The notes: a model not told the origin generated them from the letters alone. Numbered from the stretch's first letter, positions 1-5,523 are shown. The stretch: DNA of 24,748 nt from a virus (IMGVR_UViG_3300042154_000247:1-24748), one strand, 5' to 3'. A program made the numbers and translations.

Positions 1-76
1 CGCGTGCATATCGTCGCACCTGGGCAGCTGTCCAGGGGACAGGGCCACCTGGTGGGGGGAATGGCCAGGTTTTCAT
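1..76 (-). CDS. Partial hypothetical phage protein (N-terminus only)
   Basis: The minus-strand ATG at 76-74 overlaps the stop of the upstream 83-aa gene as ATGA, the junction type used elsewhere in this operon. The 25 visible residues begin MKTWPFPPPGGPVPWTAAQV and stay open to the window edge. The proline-rich start followed by a short polar helix looks like small proteins seen in many phage accessory operons, but I cannot name a family. No function is assigned. The gene is truncated by the window, not visibly broken. Confidence 0.55.
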   Translation of the reverse strand, partial: MKTWPFPPPGGPVPWTAAQVRRYAR

Positions 77-324
77 TTGGTCAGCTTCTCTGCGCGGGTT
101 ACATCCTGGATCTGTGCGAGTGCTTCGAGTGCTGCCCCTCTACGCTGTCGGGTGTTCATTGCAGCGCTGTCGCTGTCGGCTATCGCCACCAGGGCAGCGG
201 TGGCCTGTCCCAGGGCACGCTGCAGATCAGCGATACGGGCAAACTGTCGGGCAGTGCCGGTGAACCCCTCAGAGTAGGCCAGGGCTTCGGCTTCGGTGGC
301 GGTCAGGTTTTCAAGACAGATCAT
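73..324 (-). CDS. Hypothetical 83-aa helical protein
   Basis: This is an 83-aa Ala/Gln/Glu-rich protein with no cysteines, no membrane segment and an almost wholly helical look (for example LTATEAEALAYSEGFTGTAR and MNTRQRRGAALEALAQIQD). Its start overlaps the stop of the upstream 57-aa gene as ATGA (321-324), and its stop overlaps the next gene the same way (73-76), so it is probably translated by coupling within the leftward operon. I do not recognise the family. The ATGA junctions on both sides are the main evidence that it is real, because an open frame also exists on the opposite strand. Confidence 0.65.
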   Translation of the reverse strand: MICLENLTATEAEALAYSEGFTGTARQFARIADLQRALGQATAALVAIADSDSAAMNTRQRRGAALEALAQIQDVTRAEKLTK

Positions 325-494
325 TTTCGATTCTCCACGTAAAGGGCAGCGGCTTCGTCAGCATCGCGCCCGGTTAAAAAATAGTGAGTTGCGGTAGTCC
401 AGTCGATGCGCCCGGCCATATGGGGAGCCAGCGCCAGCACGGCATCCATGAATGCGCCCATCCATTGGGCCCGGAAATGTTCTTTTACTCGCAT
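321..494 (-). CDS. Hypothetical 57-aa protein
   Basis: Reading the minus strand from ATG at 494-492 gives 57 residues starting MRVKEHFRAQWMGAFMDAVL and ending in ALYVENRK, with TGA at 323-321 overlapping the next ATG (ATGA). The start lies 10 nt inside the end of the upstream 73-aa gene. The protein carries several aromatic and charged residues and a 'TATHYFLTGRDADEAAALY' segment. It has no membrane segment or known motif. No strong ribosome site precedes the start, so coupling to the upstream gene is likely. Function unknown. Confidence 0.6.
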   Translation of the reverse strand: MRVKEHFRAQWMGAFMDAVLALAPHMAGRIDWTTATHYFLTGRDADEAAALYVENRK

Positions 495-706
495 ATAAAA
501 TTCTGTAGGTTAGCGCCCATGGTTGACCCTGGACCGGTTTGAAATGCTGCCCAGTGGGCGTGCCAGATGGTGATCAGGGTGACAGGTCTGCCCCGGTGGG
601 TTCCCCTGGTGCCAGGTGCTGGCCAGGATGCCCTGTCAGGGTATCGGTCAGGTTCTGGATTGTGGGTGTACCCTGGTGCGGGTTTATTCTCGAATATCGG
701 GTTCAT
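485..706 (-). CDS. Hypothetical 73-aa proline-rich protein
   Basis: I chose the ATG at 706-704 because it overlaps the stop of the Gp88 gene as ATGA (703-706). A longer open frame extends to 811, but it would run deep inside the Gp88 coding region with no reason for a start there. The product begins MNPIFENKPAPGYTHNPEPD and is rich in Pro, Gly, Arg and His in its first two thirds, so it is probably disordered. The DNA beneath is unusually rich in CAGG/CCTGG words, which leaves open that it is a degenerating or low-complexity gene. Function unknown. Confidence 0.5.
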   Translation of the reverse strand: MNPIFENKPAPGYTHNPEPDRYPDRASWPAPGTRGTHRGRPVTLITIWHAHWAAFQTGPGSTMGANLQNFICE

Positions 707-1359
707 GCTGGCACCACCATTAAACGAATGACTTTGGCCATCTTCTGGCCATGTGCCGGGTAGCAGATCAGGGGGATTGATTTGTCCCAGCAAGCCCGGC
801 ACCCGCTGCATTTGCCGCCGTGTTCATAAGCCCTGCAGAGCGATGCACCTGGGTGATCTTGAAATGTATCGGCGCTGGGTCCAATGACTGACCCGTGAAG
901 GCCGGGGATGTATTCACCGGTGATGCTGTCAGCAGAGAATCGAACACTCACATTGTCCAGGGCCTGCATGCTGCGCAGAACCTGCAGGAACTTGGGGAAC
1001 TTGTGCATGCGAGTGGGGAGCCAGTGGCGGCACCATGGGGTGCGCTGCATGACCTCGAGCACTTTTTCAGCCAAGGCAACAGAGTAAAGATCCCCGCTGT
1101 CAAGCCAGCGGAAATAGCGGTCTCGCTCGAGTTCCGCCACCATCTCATCGCACCATTCGATGCGGGTCCAGTCAGTACGATTAAATTCCCTGGGTGCTTT
1201 CACGTTCGGGTAACGGTAGTTGCCGGTGGTGGCGTAACAGCCCTTACAAGCATCTACCAGCACGCCAGGGGACTCGATCGAGCCAGGGCAGGTGTCCAGG
1301 GCTTGCAAAGACCAAGAGCGGATTCCATCGAGTTTTGAGGTGACAGATATTTTTGGCAT
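703..1359 (-). CDS. Gp88-family phage protein (cysteine-rich)
   Basis: A 218-aa protein that I recognise as the phage Gp88-type family, common in actinobacteriophages and environmental phages and of unproven function. Residues 24-50 contain C24, C38 and C41 in a DACKGCYATTGNYRYP segment. A second cluster, C175, C184-x2-C187-x2-C190 and C199, lies near the C-terminus. The middle holds 'FRWLDSGDLYS' and 'VSVRFSADS', which look like alternating strands and helices. The grouped cysteines suggest metal or iron-sulfur binding; this is inference. A good Shine-Dalgarno (GAGGG, about 8 nt) precedes the ATG at 1359-1357. It lies in mid-operon, 3 nt after the 89-aa gene, and its stop is coupled by ATGA to the next gene. 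Confidence 0.8.
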   Translation of the reverse strand: MPKISVTSKLDGIRSWSLQALDTCPGSIESPGVLVDACKGCYATTGNYRYPNVKAPREFNRTDWTRIEWCDEMVAELERDRYFRWLDSGDLYSVALAEKVLEVMQRTPWCRHWLPTRMHKFPKFLQVLRSMQALDNVSVRFSADSITGEYIPGLHGSVIGPSADTFQDHPGASLCRAYEHGGKCSGCRACWDKSIPLICYPAHGQKMAKVIRLMVVPA

Positions 1360-1362
1360 GAA

Positions 1363-1632
1363 TCAAGCCCTCAAAAGCTGAGTGATACCCGCGACAAGTG
1401 AGTCCAGGTCCTTAGCCCACAAATTGCGGCCGCCGGTGTAATCCTTCATGTGTTCGGCCGTGCGGTACAAATACCCGCCACCCAGCACTTCGGTGTTCAC
1501 GTACACAATGGCGGCACCCAGCGAAATAAACCCGCTGCAGCCTCGTTTGTCGCCGTTGACTGCGATATTTTTGAGTGCCACCTGATGCACGGATGAAAAG
1601 CGATTTTTGAGTTTGGTTGACAGAATTAACAT
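1363..1632 (-). CDS. Hypothetical 89-aa protein
   Basis: The 89-aa product begins MLILSTKLKNRFSSVHQVAL and contains a central 'GFISLGAAIVYVNTEVLGGGYLY' beta-like stretch, then a 'YRTAEHMKDYTGG' turn. I see no catalytic or binding motif and do not recognise the family. The start at 1632-1630 has an AAGGG ribosome site about 8 nt upstream, followed by TTTAAACC, an end-of-leader pattern also seen at other starts of this operon. It is separated by only 3 nt from both the preceding and the following gene. Confidence 0.65.
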   Translation of the reverse strand: MLILSTKLKNRFSSVHQVALKNIAVNGDKRGCSGFISLGAAIVYVNTEVLGGGYLYRTAEHMKDYTGGRNLWAKDLDSLVAGITQLLRA

Positions 1633-1635
1633 GGT

Positions 1636-1932
1636 TTAAACCCTTGCAAGATTTAGAGCAGTTCGGGCGGCTTCGAGTGCTGCAGGTGCATCAGCCTGAT
1701 GATGAGTGGCGGCTTCGGTAAGTTGCTGCAACGCGTGAAGCAGGGCAGGGGCTGCGTTGCTTAATTGCGGCTCATGCCATACCCGAATCAGCGCTGCGGC
1801 CTGAGTGTGATAGTTTGCGTCAGTAAGGGCTTCGATCATTGCAGCGAAAATACGATCACCGTCCCAGTTTAAAGATTTTGCAACAAGTGGCCCAATTTGA
1901 TCAGGGGTCAAGTTTTTGATTGTCTGTTTCAT
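1636..1932 (-). CDS. Hypothetical 98-aa helical protein
   Basis: This 98-aa protein begins MKQTIKNLTPDQIGPLVAKS and is predicted by eye to be mostly helical and Ala/Leu-rich towards the C-terminus (ALLHALQQLTEAATHHQADA). It has no cysteines or transmembrane span. The ATG at 1932-1930 is preceded on the minus strand by a leader containing three GTAACC-like words and a GAAAG purine run. It belongs to the leftward operon, directly upstream of the 89-aa gene. Function unknown. Confidence 0.65.
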   Translation of the reverse strand: MKQTIKNLTPDQIGPLVAKSLNWDGDRIFAAMIEALTDANYHTQAAALIRVWHEPQLSNAAPALLHALQQLTEAATHHQADAPAALEAARTALNLARV

Positions 1933-1960
1933 TTGGTTTCTTTCGGTTACAGGTTACGGG

Positions 1961-2056
1961 TTACAGGAACAGGGCACCCAGCGAGTGCAGCACCAGGGCA
2001 GCGAGTGCCAAGCCAATGATGACGGCTAGGGAGATATCGGCGATTGTGGTTTTCAT
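1961..2056 (-). CDS. Small single-span membrane protein (31 aa)
   Basis: The minus-strand frame from ATG at 2056-2054 to TAA at 1963-1961 encodes 31 residues. After a short polar start (MKTTIAD) nearly all the rest is a hydrophobic segment, ISLAVIIGLALAALVLHSLG, long enough to cross a membrane once. The upstream leader carries the GTAACC word and the same AAACC-ATG junction as neighbouring genes, which supports real translation. Its place in the leftward operon fits a small phage membrane protein, for example one acting on host envelope functions, but the sequence cannot tell which. It is too short to be sure it is expressed. Confidence 0.5.
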   Translation of the reverse strand: MKTTIADISLAVIIGLALAALVLHSLGALFL

Positions 2057-2089
2057 GGTTTGGCTTTCAATGGTTACAGGTTGCAGGTG

Positions 2090-2111
2090 GCACCAGGTGA
2101 TCACCTGGTGC
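2090..2111. repeat. Perfect 22-bp palindrome (11-bp arms, GATC centre)
   Basis: The arm GCACCAGGTGA is followed directly by its exact reverse complement TCACCTGGTGC. It lies between the first two genes of the leftward operon, in the leader of the 31-aa membrane protein gene. It is built from two CACCTGGTG words, also found at 46, 2654 and 2742. There is no T tract on either side, so it is not a standard intrinsic terminator. An operator or an RNA hairpin controlling translation or decay is more likely. Confidence 0.75.
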
Positions 2112-2118
2112 TAGGGGA

Positions 2119-2307
2119 TCAGCAAATGAATTCTGGGTGACGCTGGCATTTGATGTCGGCAGCGATGCGAGACAATTCGATTTTGCTTTTGTTGGTGCGT
2201 GCTGAACGGATCAGGGCAGAGATGGCACGGGCACAAAAATCAAGACCCAGGCCAGCGGCGTGCATTGATTTGATTTTCTGGATCTCGCGGGTTTCAGATT
2301 TGTTCAT
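2119..2307 (-). CDS. Hypothetical 62-aa protein, first gene of the leftward operon
   Basis: I take the ATG at 2307-2305 (MNKSETREIQKIKSMHAAGL...) as the start. An upstream in-frame ATG at 2373 would lie ahead of the expected transcription start of the candidate promoter, and the residues between them look like untranslated leader. An AAGAG purine run lies about 8 nt upstream. The 62-aa product is basic and helical with a 'DFCARAISALIRSARTNKSK' stretch and ends in a Cys. It may be a small nucleic-acid-binding protein, but no helix-turn-helix is clear. Being first in the operon and next to the palindrome array makes it a candidate regulator; this is speculation. Confidence 0.55.
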   Translation of the reverse strand: MNKSETREIQKIKSMHAAGLGLDFCARAISALIRSARTNKSKIELSRIAADIKCQRHPEFIC

Positions 2308-2350
2308 GGTGGTTACTCTTACGATTACATGGCGATGTTGCCATGGGTGA

Positions 2351-2381
2351 ATCATAACATAGATCTGACCCAATGGGTCAA
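2351..2381 (-). promoter_or_regulatory. Candidate leftward sigma70 promoter with embedded operator
   Basis: On the minus strand TTGACC (2381-2376) is a 5/6 match to -35 and TATGAT (2356-2351) a 5/6 match to -10, with a slightly long 19-nt spacer. The 15-nt palindrome TGACCCAATGGGTCA (2366-2380) covers the -35 and half the spacer, so a bound protein would block the polymerase. The start would fall near 2344, giving a leader of about 37 nt before the ATG at 2307. Confidence 0.5.
2366..2380. promoter_or_regulatory. 15-nt palindrome in the leftward promoter
   Basis: TGACCCAATGGGTCA is a perfect palindrome around one central base. It overlaps the -35 element and spacer of the leftward promoter candidate, which makes it the best argument that this repeat family is bound by a regulator. 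Confidence 0.65.
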
Positions 2382-2561
2382 CTACTCAACGAATAAATCT
2401 TCTAGGTGCTTTCCCTAACCCTCTGGGTATCCCTTGCTTTACTGCGTCACTTGTGACTTGTGGAAGGTAGAAGGATTCTGGATTTTCAAAACAGCTAGTA
2501 TTACTTTCAAAAATCGTCAATCCTCCCCCTCGCCTGCGCGATGTCACCTGCGTACCACTTG

Positions 2562-2582
2562 ACCCCCTTTTTCGGGGTTTTT
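2562..2582 (+). terminator. Hairpin plus T tract (weak intrinsic terminator, + strand)
   Basis: ACCCC (2562-2566) pairs with GGGGT (2574-2578) across a 7-nt loop, and the run continues as T to 2582. Read on the + strand it resembles a short rho-independent terminator. No + strand gene lies upstream of it in the window, so it may end transcription entering from the left or a short untranslated RNA, or it may be accidental. Confidence 0.35.
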
Positions 2583-2602
2583 CGGGTGTCAGGTATTACT
2601 TT

Positions 2603-2743
2603 TGACCCAGCGGGTCACCAGTCACCCAGTGGGTGAAATGACCCAGCGGGTGACACCTGGTGCGCCCTGATTCCCTGACCCAATGGGCCACAATGACCCA
2701 CTGCACCACCTAACCCAGCGGGTTGACCTAGTACGCTGGGTCA
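2603..2743. repeat. Ladder of interrupted palindromes, ~18-bp pitch
   Basis: Sites with core ACCC-N3-GGGT start at 2603 (TGACCCAGCGGGTCA), 2622 (TCACCCAGTGGGTGA), 2639 (TGACCCAGCGGGTGA), 2676 (TGACCCAATGGGCCA), 2694 (right arm degenerate) and 2711 (TAACCCAGCGGGTTG). A right half-site follows at 2729-2743. Start-to-start steps are 19, 17, 37, 18, 17 and 18 nt; the empty slot at about 2657 holds CACCTGGTGC instead. Outlying copies lie at 2366, 2416 and 2901. The regular spacing argues for protein binding in a phased array. Confidence 0.8.
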
Positions 2744-2758
2744 CCTGGTGGCGCTGCC

Positions 2759-2804
2759 CTGGTGCCGCGCTGCGCTGATCCGGTGGTGCTGGTGCCGCGA
2801 TGCG
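2759..2804. repeat. GC-rich 16-bp direct repeat, 30-bp period
   Basis: CTGGTGCCGCGCTGCG (2759-2774) recurs as CTGGTGCCGCGATGCG (2789-2804) with one mismatch. It lies between the palindrome ladder and the AT-rich tract upstream of the small terminase gene. No coding function is apparent. Confidence 0.6.
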
Positions 2805-2900
2805 GTGGTGCCCGAGGCCACCCGGGCAGGGCCGACGAGGCCAGGGTCACGGCTACGGAGGGGCCGCGAACAATTTTATTTTTTAAATCTTTTATCCAAA

Positions 2901-2915
2901 TGACCCAGCGGGTTC
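2901..2915. promoter_or_regulatory. Isolated palindrome copy next to the small terminase gene
   Basis: TGACCCAGCGGGTTC matches the ladder consensus at 13 of 15 positions and lies immediately after an AT-rich tract, 71 nt before the terS start. It could be an operator for a rightward transcript or part of a terminase recognition site. Confidence 0.55.
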
Positions 2916-2985
2916 ACATACTTCTCAGTACCACTTGCCACACGTATTTCCATTTCCCCAAGCATGTGATAGCATCAACACCACT

Positions 2986-3537
2986 ATGGACACATCACAA
3001 CTTGATCCCGTAGGCGCAGATGTCACACCAAGTGCCAACCTCGAACTACCAGACTGGCTAGACCCTGCGCCCCGCACCTTGGCCAAATCCCCGCCCGAGG
3101 TGAAGTCCCTCGTACTGGCGCAGTACGAACACATATTCATGCGAGTCATCGACGAGATTGCCCACGGGCAGTCTTTGTCCCAGGTGCTGCGTGACGACCA
3201 GCGGGACATCGACTACAACGACTTCTACCGGTGGATCAAGAAAGACCCCGTTCGCAAGCAGCTGTTTGATGAAGCCCAGGAGATGCGCACCGAGTTCATG
3301 GCTGGCGAGATCATTGAGATTGCCGATGCCGATGACACGTTGGAGGATGTGAACCGGTCTAAGCTCAAGATCGACACGCGCAAATGGTTGATGGGTGCCC
3401 ACAACAAGAAGAAGTACGGTGCGACGACCAACATCGAGATGACTGGTGGAATTTCCATCTTGGGTGCCCTGGCTGCGGCCAATGCCCGAGTAATTGACAT
3501 GGACGATGTGACTGATGTGGAGATGAAAAATGCTTAA
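2986..3537 (+). CDS. terS: Terminase small subunit (Sf6-like)
   Basis: The predicted 183-aa protein starts at ATG 2986 (MDTSQLDPVGADVTPSANLE). An upstream TTG at 2935 is in frame, but the extra residues look non-coding. After a disordered N-terminus, a helical region 'EHIFMRVIDEIAHGQSLSQV' and 'DFYRWIKKDPVRKQLFDEA' resembles the DNA-binding helix-turn-helix of Sf6-type small terminases. The later 'SKLKIDTRKWLMGAHNKKKY' is the family's typical signature before the C-terminal tail that contacts TerL. The role is to recognise viral DNA and load the TerL motor. It lies directly before the large subunit and next to the palindrome array. No clear Shine-Dalgarno precedes the start, which makes the exact start uncertain. 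Confidence 0.85.
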   Translation: MDTSQLDPVGADVTPSANLELPDWLDPAPRTLAKSPPEVKSLVLAQYEHIFMRVIDEIAHGQSLSQVLRDDQRDIDYNDFYRWIKKDPVRKQLFDEAQEMRTEFMAGEIIEIADADDTLEDVNRSKLKIDTRKWLMGAHNKKKYGATTNIEMTGGISILGALAAANARVIDMDDVTDVEMKNA

Positions 3538-3601
3538 GATAATTATTCTTTGTCTGGTTGTACTTGTAGCCGTGTGGATCATTGACTGGATGGTCAGCTG
3601 A
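3530..3601 (+). CDS. 23-aa membrane peptide between terminase subunits
   Basis: ATG at 3530 opens a 23-codon frame, MLKIIILCLVVLVAVWIIDW followed by MVS, ending in TGA at 3599-3601. It overlaps the end of terS by 8 nt and its stop overlaps the TerL start as TGATG. A GGAG ribosome site lies about 8 nt upstream. The peptide is almost entirely one hydrophobic span with a Lys at the N-terminus and Asp/Trp near the C-terminus. It could be a real tiny membrane protein or a leader whose main job is to couple TerS and TerL translation. Confidence 0.5.
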   Translation: MLKIIILCLVVLVAVWIIDWMVS

Positions 3602-5133
3602 TGCAGACTACCAAGTTCTCCCCTGAAGAAGAGCAGCAGCTCATGGGCCAGATGTGGAGCAGACATCTGGCAGATGACCCCGAGGCGTTCGTGTTCTTCG
3701 CGTTCCCTTGGGGTCAGGAGAACACCCCGCTGACTAAGTTCAAAGGACCACGGGCCTGGCAGCGCCGGGTGCTGCGTGAGATTCGTGACCACATCAAAGC
3801 GAACCGAGGCCAGCTGGACATGAACGCGCTGAGAAAGGCGATCAGCTCGGGCCGGGGGATCGGGAAGTCAGCACTGGTGAGCTGGCTCATCTTGTGGATG
3901 CTGAGTACCCGGATTGGCTCGTCTGTCATTGTCTCGGCTAACAGTGAGAACCAGTTGCGCACGGTTACCTGGGGTGAGCTGACCAAATGGGCCACCATGA
4001 GCATCAACTCGCATTGGTGGGAGGTGAGCGCCACACAGCTGGTGCCTGCCGCCTGGCTGACTGACCTTGTCGAGCGTGACCTCAAGAAAGGCACCCGGTA
4101 CTGGGCCGCTGAGGGCAAGCTGTGGAGCGAGGAGAACCCCGACTCGTATGCCGGTGTCCACAACCACGACGGGATGATGGTGATCTTTGATGAGGCGTCG
4201 GGCATACCGGACGCGATCTGGAGCGTGGCGGCGGGCTTCTTTACAGAGAAGATTTTGGACAGGTATTGGTTCGCGTTCAGCAACCCACGGCGTAACACCG
4301 GGTACTTCTACGAAGCCATCGAGGGCAACAAGCGGGACTTCTGGGCGTCGGACATCATTGATGCCCGCACGGTGGAGGGCACGGACAAAGGGGTGTACGA
4401 CCAGATCATCGCCGAGTATGGTGAAGACTCGATCCAAGCCAGGGTCGAGGTCTATGGTGAGTTCCCCGCTGCTGGCGAAGACCAGTTTATCTCCCCACTG
4501 GTGGTGGAGGATGCGTTCAAGCGGGAGAAGTACAAGGACATGACCGCACCGGTGGTAATCGGGGTTGACCCGGCCCGTGGCGGCATGGACAGCACCGTGA
4601 TCTTGGTGCGCCAAGGCCGTGACATTGTGGCCATCAAGCGCCTGAAGGGCGAGGACACCATGAGTGTGGTGGGTCACATTATCGACGCCATTGAGGAGTT
4701 CAAGCCTGCGCTGACCGTGATCGACGAGGGTGGCCTGGGCTACGGGATACTTGACAGATTGACTGAGCAGCGGTACAAAGTGCGCGGGGTCAACTTCGGA
4801 TGGAAGTCAAAGAACCCGGCGATGTGGCAAAACAAACGCAGTGAGATGTGGGGTGCGATGCGCGACTGGCTCAAAACCGCCAGCATCCCGCAGGACCGGC
4901 AGCTCAAGAACGACCTGGTTGGTCCGATGCGCAAGTTCAATTCGTCTGGGTCTATTTTGCTTGAGAGCAAAAAGGAAATGAAGTCCCGTGGGTTGGCCTC
5001 GCCAGATGCAGCTGACGCACTGGCAGTGACGTTTGCATTCCCCGTGGCGCACCGTGGGGAGTACAATTCCAGAATCGAGCGTCGCGTAGTTAGCGAACGT
5101 GGGTCAATGACATCTTCTTGGATGGGGTCTTAA
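3601..5133 (+). CDS. terL: Terminase large subunit (packaging ATPase/nuclease)
   Basis: At 510 aa this is full length for a P22/Sf6-type TerL. The N-terminal ATPase shows a phage-type Walker A at residues 82-90 (SSGRGIGKS), a Walker B at 192-198 (MMVIFDE, D197/E198) and the coupling segment '[12 protein letters not shown]' near 223-234. The C-terminal RNase H-like nuclease shows D323 in '[11 protein letters not shown]', D375/E376 in '[11 protein letters not shown]' and the third acidic motif '[13 protein letters not shown]' at 467-479. It drives DNA into the procapsid at the portal vertex and makes the packaging cuts. All expected catalytic acids are present. It starts within the stop of the 23-aa peptide and is followed 1 nt later by the 49-aa gene. 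Confidence 0.96.
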   Translation: MQTTKFSPEEEQQLMGQMWSRHLADDPEAFVFFAFPWGQENTPLTKFKGPRAWQRRVLREIRDHIKANRGQLDMNALRKAISSGRGIGKSALVSWLILWMLSTRIGSSVIVSANSENQLRTVTWGELTKWATMSINSHWWEVSATQLVPAAWLTDLVERDLKKGTRYWAAEGKLWSEENPDSYAGVHNHDGMMVIFDEASGIPDAIWSVAAGFFTEKILDRYWFAFSNPRRNTGYFYEAIEGNKRDFWASDIIDARTVEGTDKGVYDQIIAEYGEDSIQARVEVYGEFPAAGEDQFISPLVVEDAFKREKYKDMTAPVVIGVDPARGGMDSTVILVRQGRDIVAIKRLKGEDTMSVVGHIIDAIEEFKPALTVIDEGGLGYGILDRLTEQRYKVRGVNFGWKSKNPAMWQNKRSEMWGAMRDWLKTASIPQDRQLKNDLVGPMRKFNSSGSILLESKKEMKSRGLASPDAADALAVTFAFPVAHRGEYNSRIERRVVSERGSMTSSWMGS

Positions 5134-5134
5134 T

Positions 5135-5284
5135 ATGCCACTCGTCAAATCAAAATCACCCGAAGCCTTTCGTAAAAACGTAAAGGCCGAAGTCGCCGCT
5201 GGCAAACCCGTCAAACAAGCCGTTGCGATCGCATACTCAGTCAAGCGCGAAGCTGCTAAATCCATGCCAAAAGGCAAAAAATGA
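5135..5284 (+). CDS. Conserved small basic phage protein (49 aa)
   Basis: The frame begins [20 protein letters not shown] and continues with '[20 protein letters not shown]', ending in Lys-rich PKGKK. This short basic protein, one long helix with '[12 protein letters not shown]', recurs between packaging and portal genes of many environmental phages; its role is not known to me. It starts 1 nt after the terL stop and its own stop overlaps the next start as ATGA (5281-5284). It was missed by length-based calling but is strongly protein-like. Confidence 0.8.
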   Translation: MPLVKSKSPEAFRKNVKAEVAAGKPVKQAVAIAYSVKREAAKSMPKGKK

Positions 5285-5523
5285 CCCTAAAAGCACTTCA
5301 AAACTGCGTAATCATTGAGCGCGATGTCGAAAAACACGCATTTTTAGAGCTTCTTTCGACAGAAAAGCAGGAAACAGGTATAGTCGTGGCTGCTGGGCCT
5401 GAGTGCAAAGAGCTGAAGGTCGGCGATCATTTGTATTTTGGCGTGGCGCAAGAATTTACGCACAGCGGCAAGGAATATGTCACTATGCGTGAGCCTCACG
5501 TTTTAGGAGTCCTGAATGGCTGA
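5281..5523 (+). CDS. GroES-like co-chaperonin
   Basis: This 80-aa protein resembles a shortened GroES (about 97 aa in E. coli). '[15 protein letters not shown]' matches the first strand, '[20 protein letters not shown]' the second half of the barrel (compare the GxVxAVGxG...VKVGD pattern), and '[16 protein letters not shown]' the C-terminal EEYLIMRExDILAVI-type ending. The segment 'AFLELL' lies where the GroEL-binding mobile loop would be expected. It probably pairs with the host GroEL to fold phage proteins, most likely the coat, as T4 gp31 does; this function is inferred. It overlaps the 49-aa gene by 4 nt and the portal gene by 8 nt, so all are co-translated. Confidence 0.75.
   Translation: MTLKALQNCVIIERDVEKHAFLELLSTEKQETGIVVAAGPECKELKVGDHLYFGVAQEFTHSGKEYVTMREPHVLGVLNG

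Larger units (their letters stand above)
2308..2985. other. Divergent non-coding control region
   Basis: About 680 bp between the leftward operon and the small terminase gene hold no convincing gene; open frames here lack ribosome sites and have no protein-like composition. From left to right it contains the candidate leftward promoter, a degenerate palindrome at 2416, a hairpin plus T tract at 2562-2582, an array of interrupted palindromes from 2603 to 2743, a GC-rich direct repeat at 2759-2804, an AT-rich tract at about 2869-2899 and a last palindrome at 2901-2915. This combination suits an origin, a terminase recognition site, or a multi-operator control region. Confidence 0.7.

Noticed and set aside
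485-811. 108-aa version of the proline-rich leftward gene
   Set aside because: Its first 35 residues lie within the Gp88 gene; the ATGA-coupled ATG at 706 is the better start.
895-1338. Plus-strand open frame (147 aa) opposite the Gp88 gene
   Set aside because: The minus-strand frame is a recognisable family with a good ribosome site; the plus frame is its shadow.
2119-2373. Longer 84-aa version of the first leftward gene
   Set aside because: Its start at 2373 lies upstream of the predicted transcript start and inside the operator; the 62-aa start at 2307 has a purine-rich ribosome site.
2366-2915. CRISPR array
   Set aside because: The units are 15-nt palindromes with 2-4-nt gaps and no spacers of constant 25-40 nt length; no cas genes are present.
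2935-2985. Promoter or TTG start directly before terS
   Set aside because: TTGCCA at 2935 has no -10 at a usable distance, and a TTG start there gives 17 extra residues with no support.
2762-3013. Plus-strand open frame (83 aa) across the control region
   Set aside because: No ribosome site, product crosses GC-rich repeats and an AT-rich tract, and it overlaps terS out of frame.
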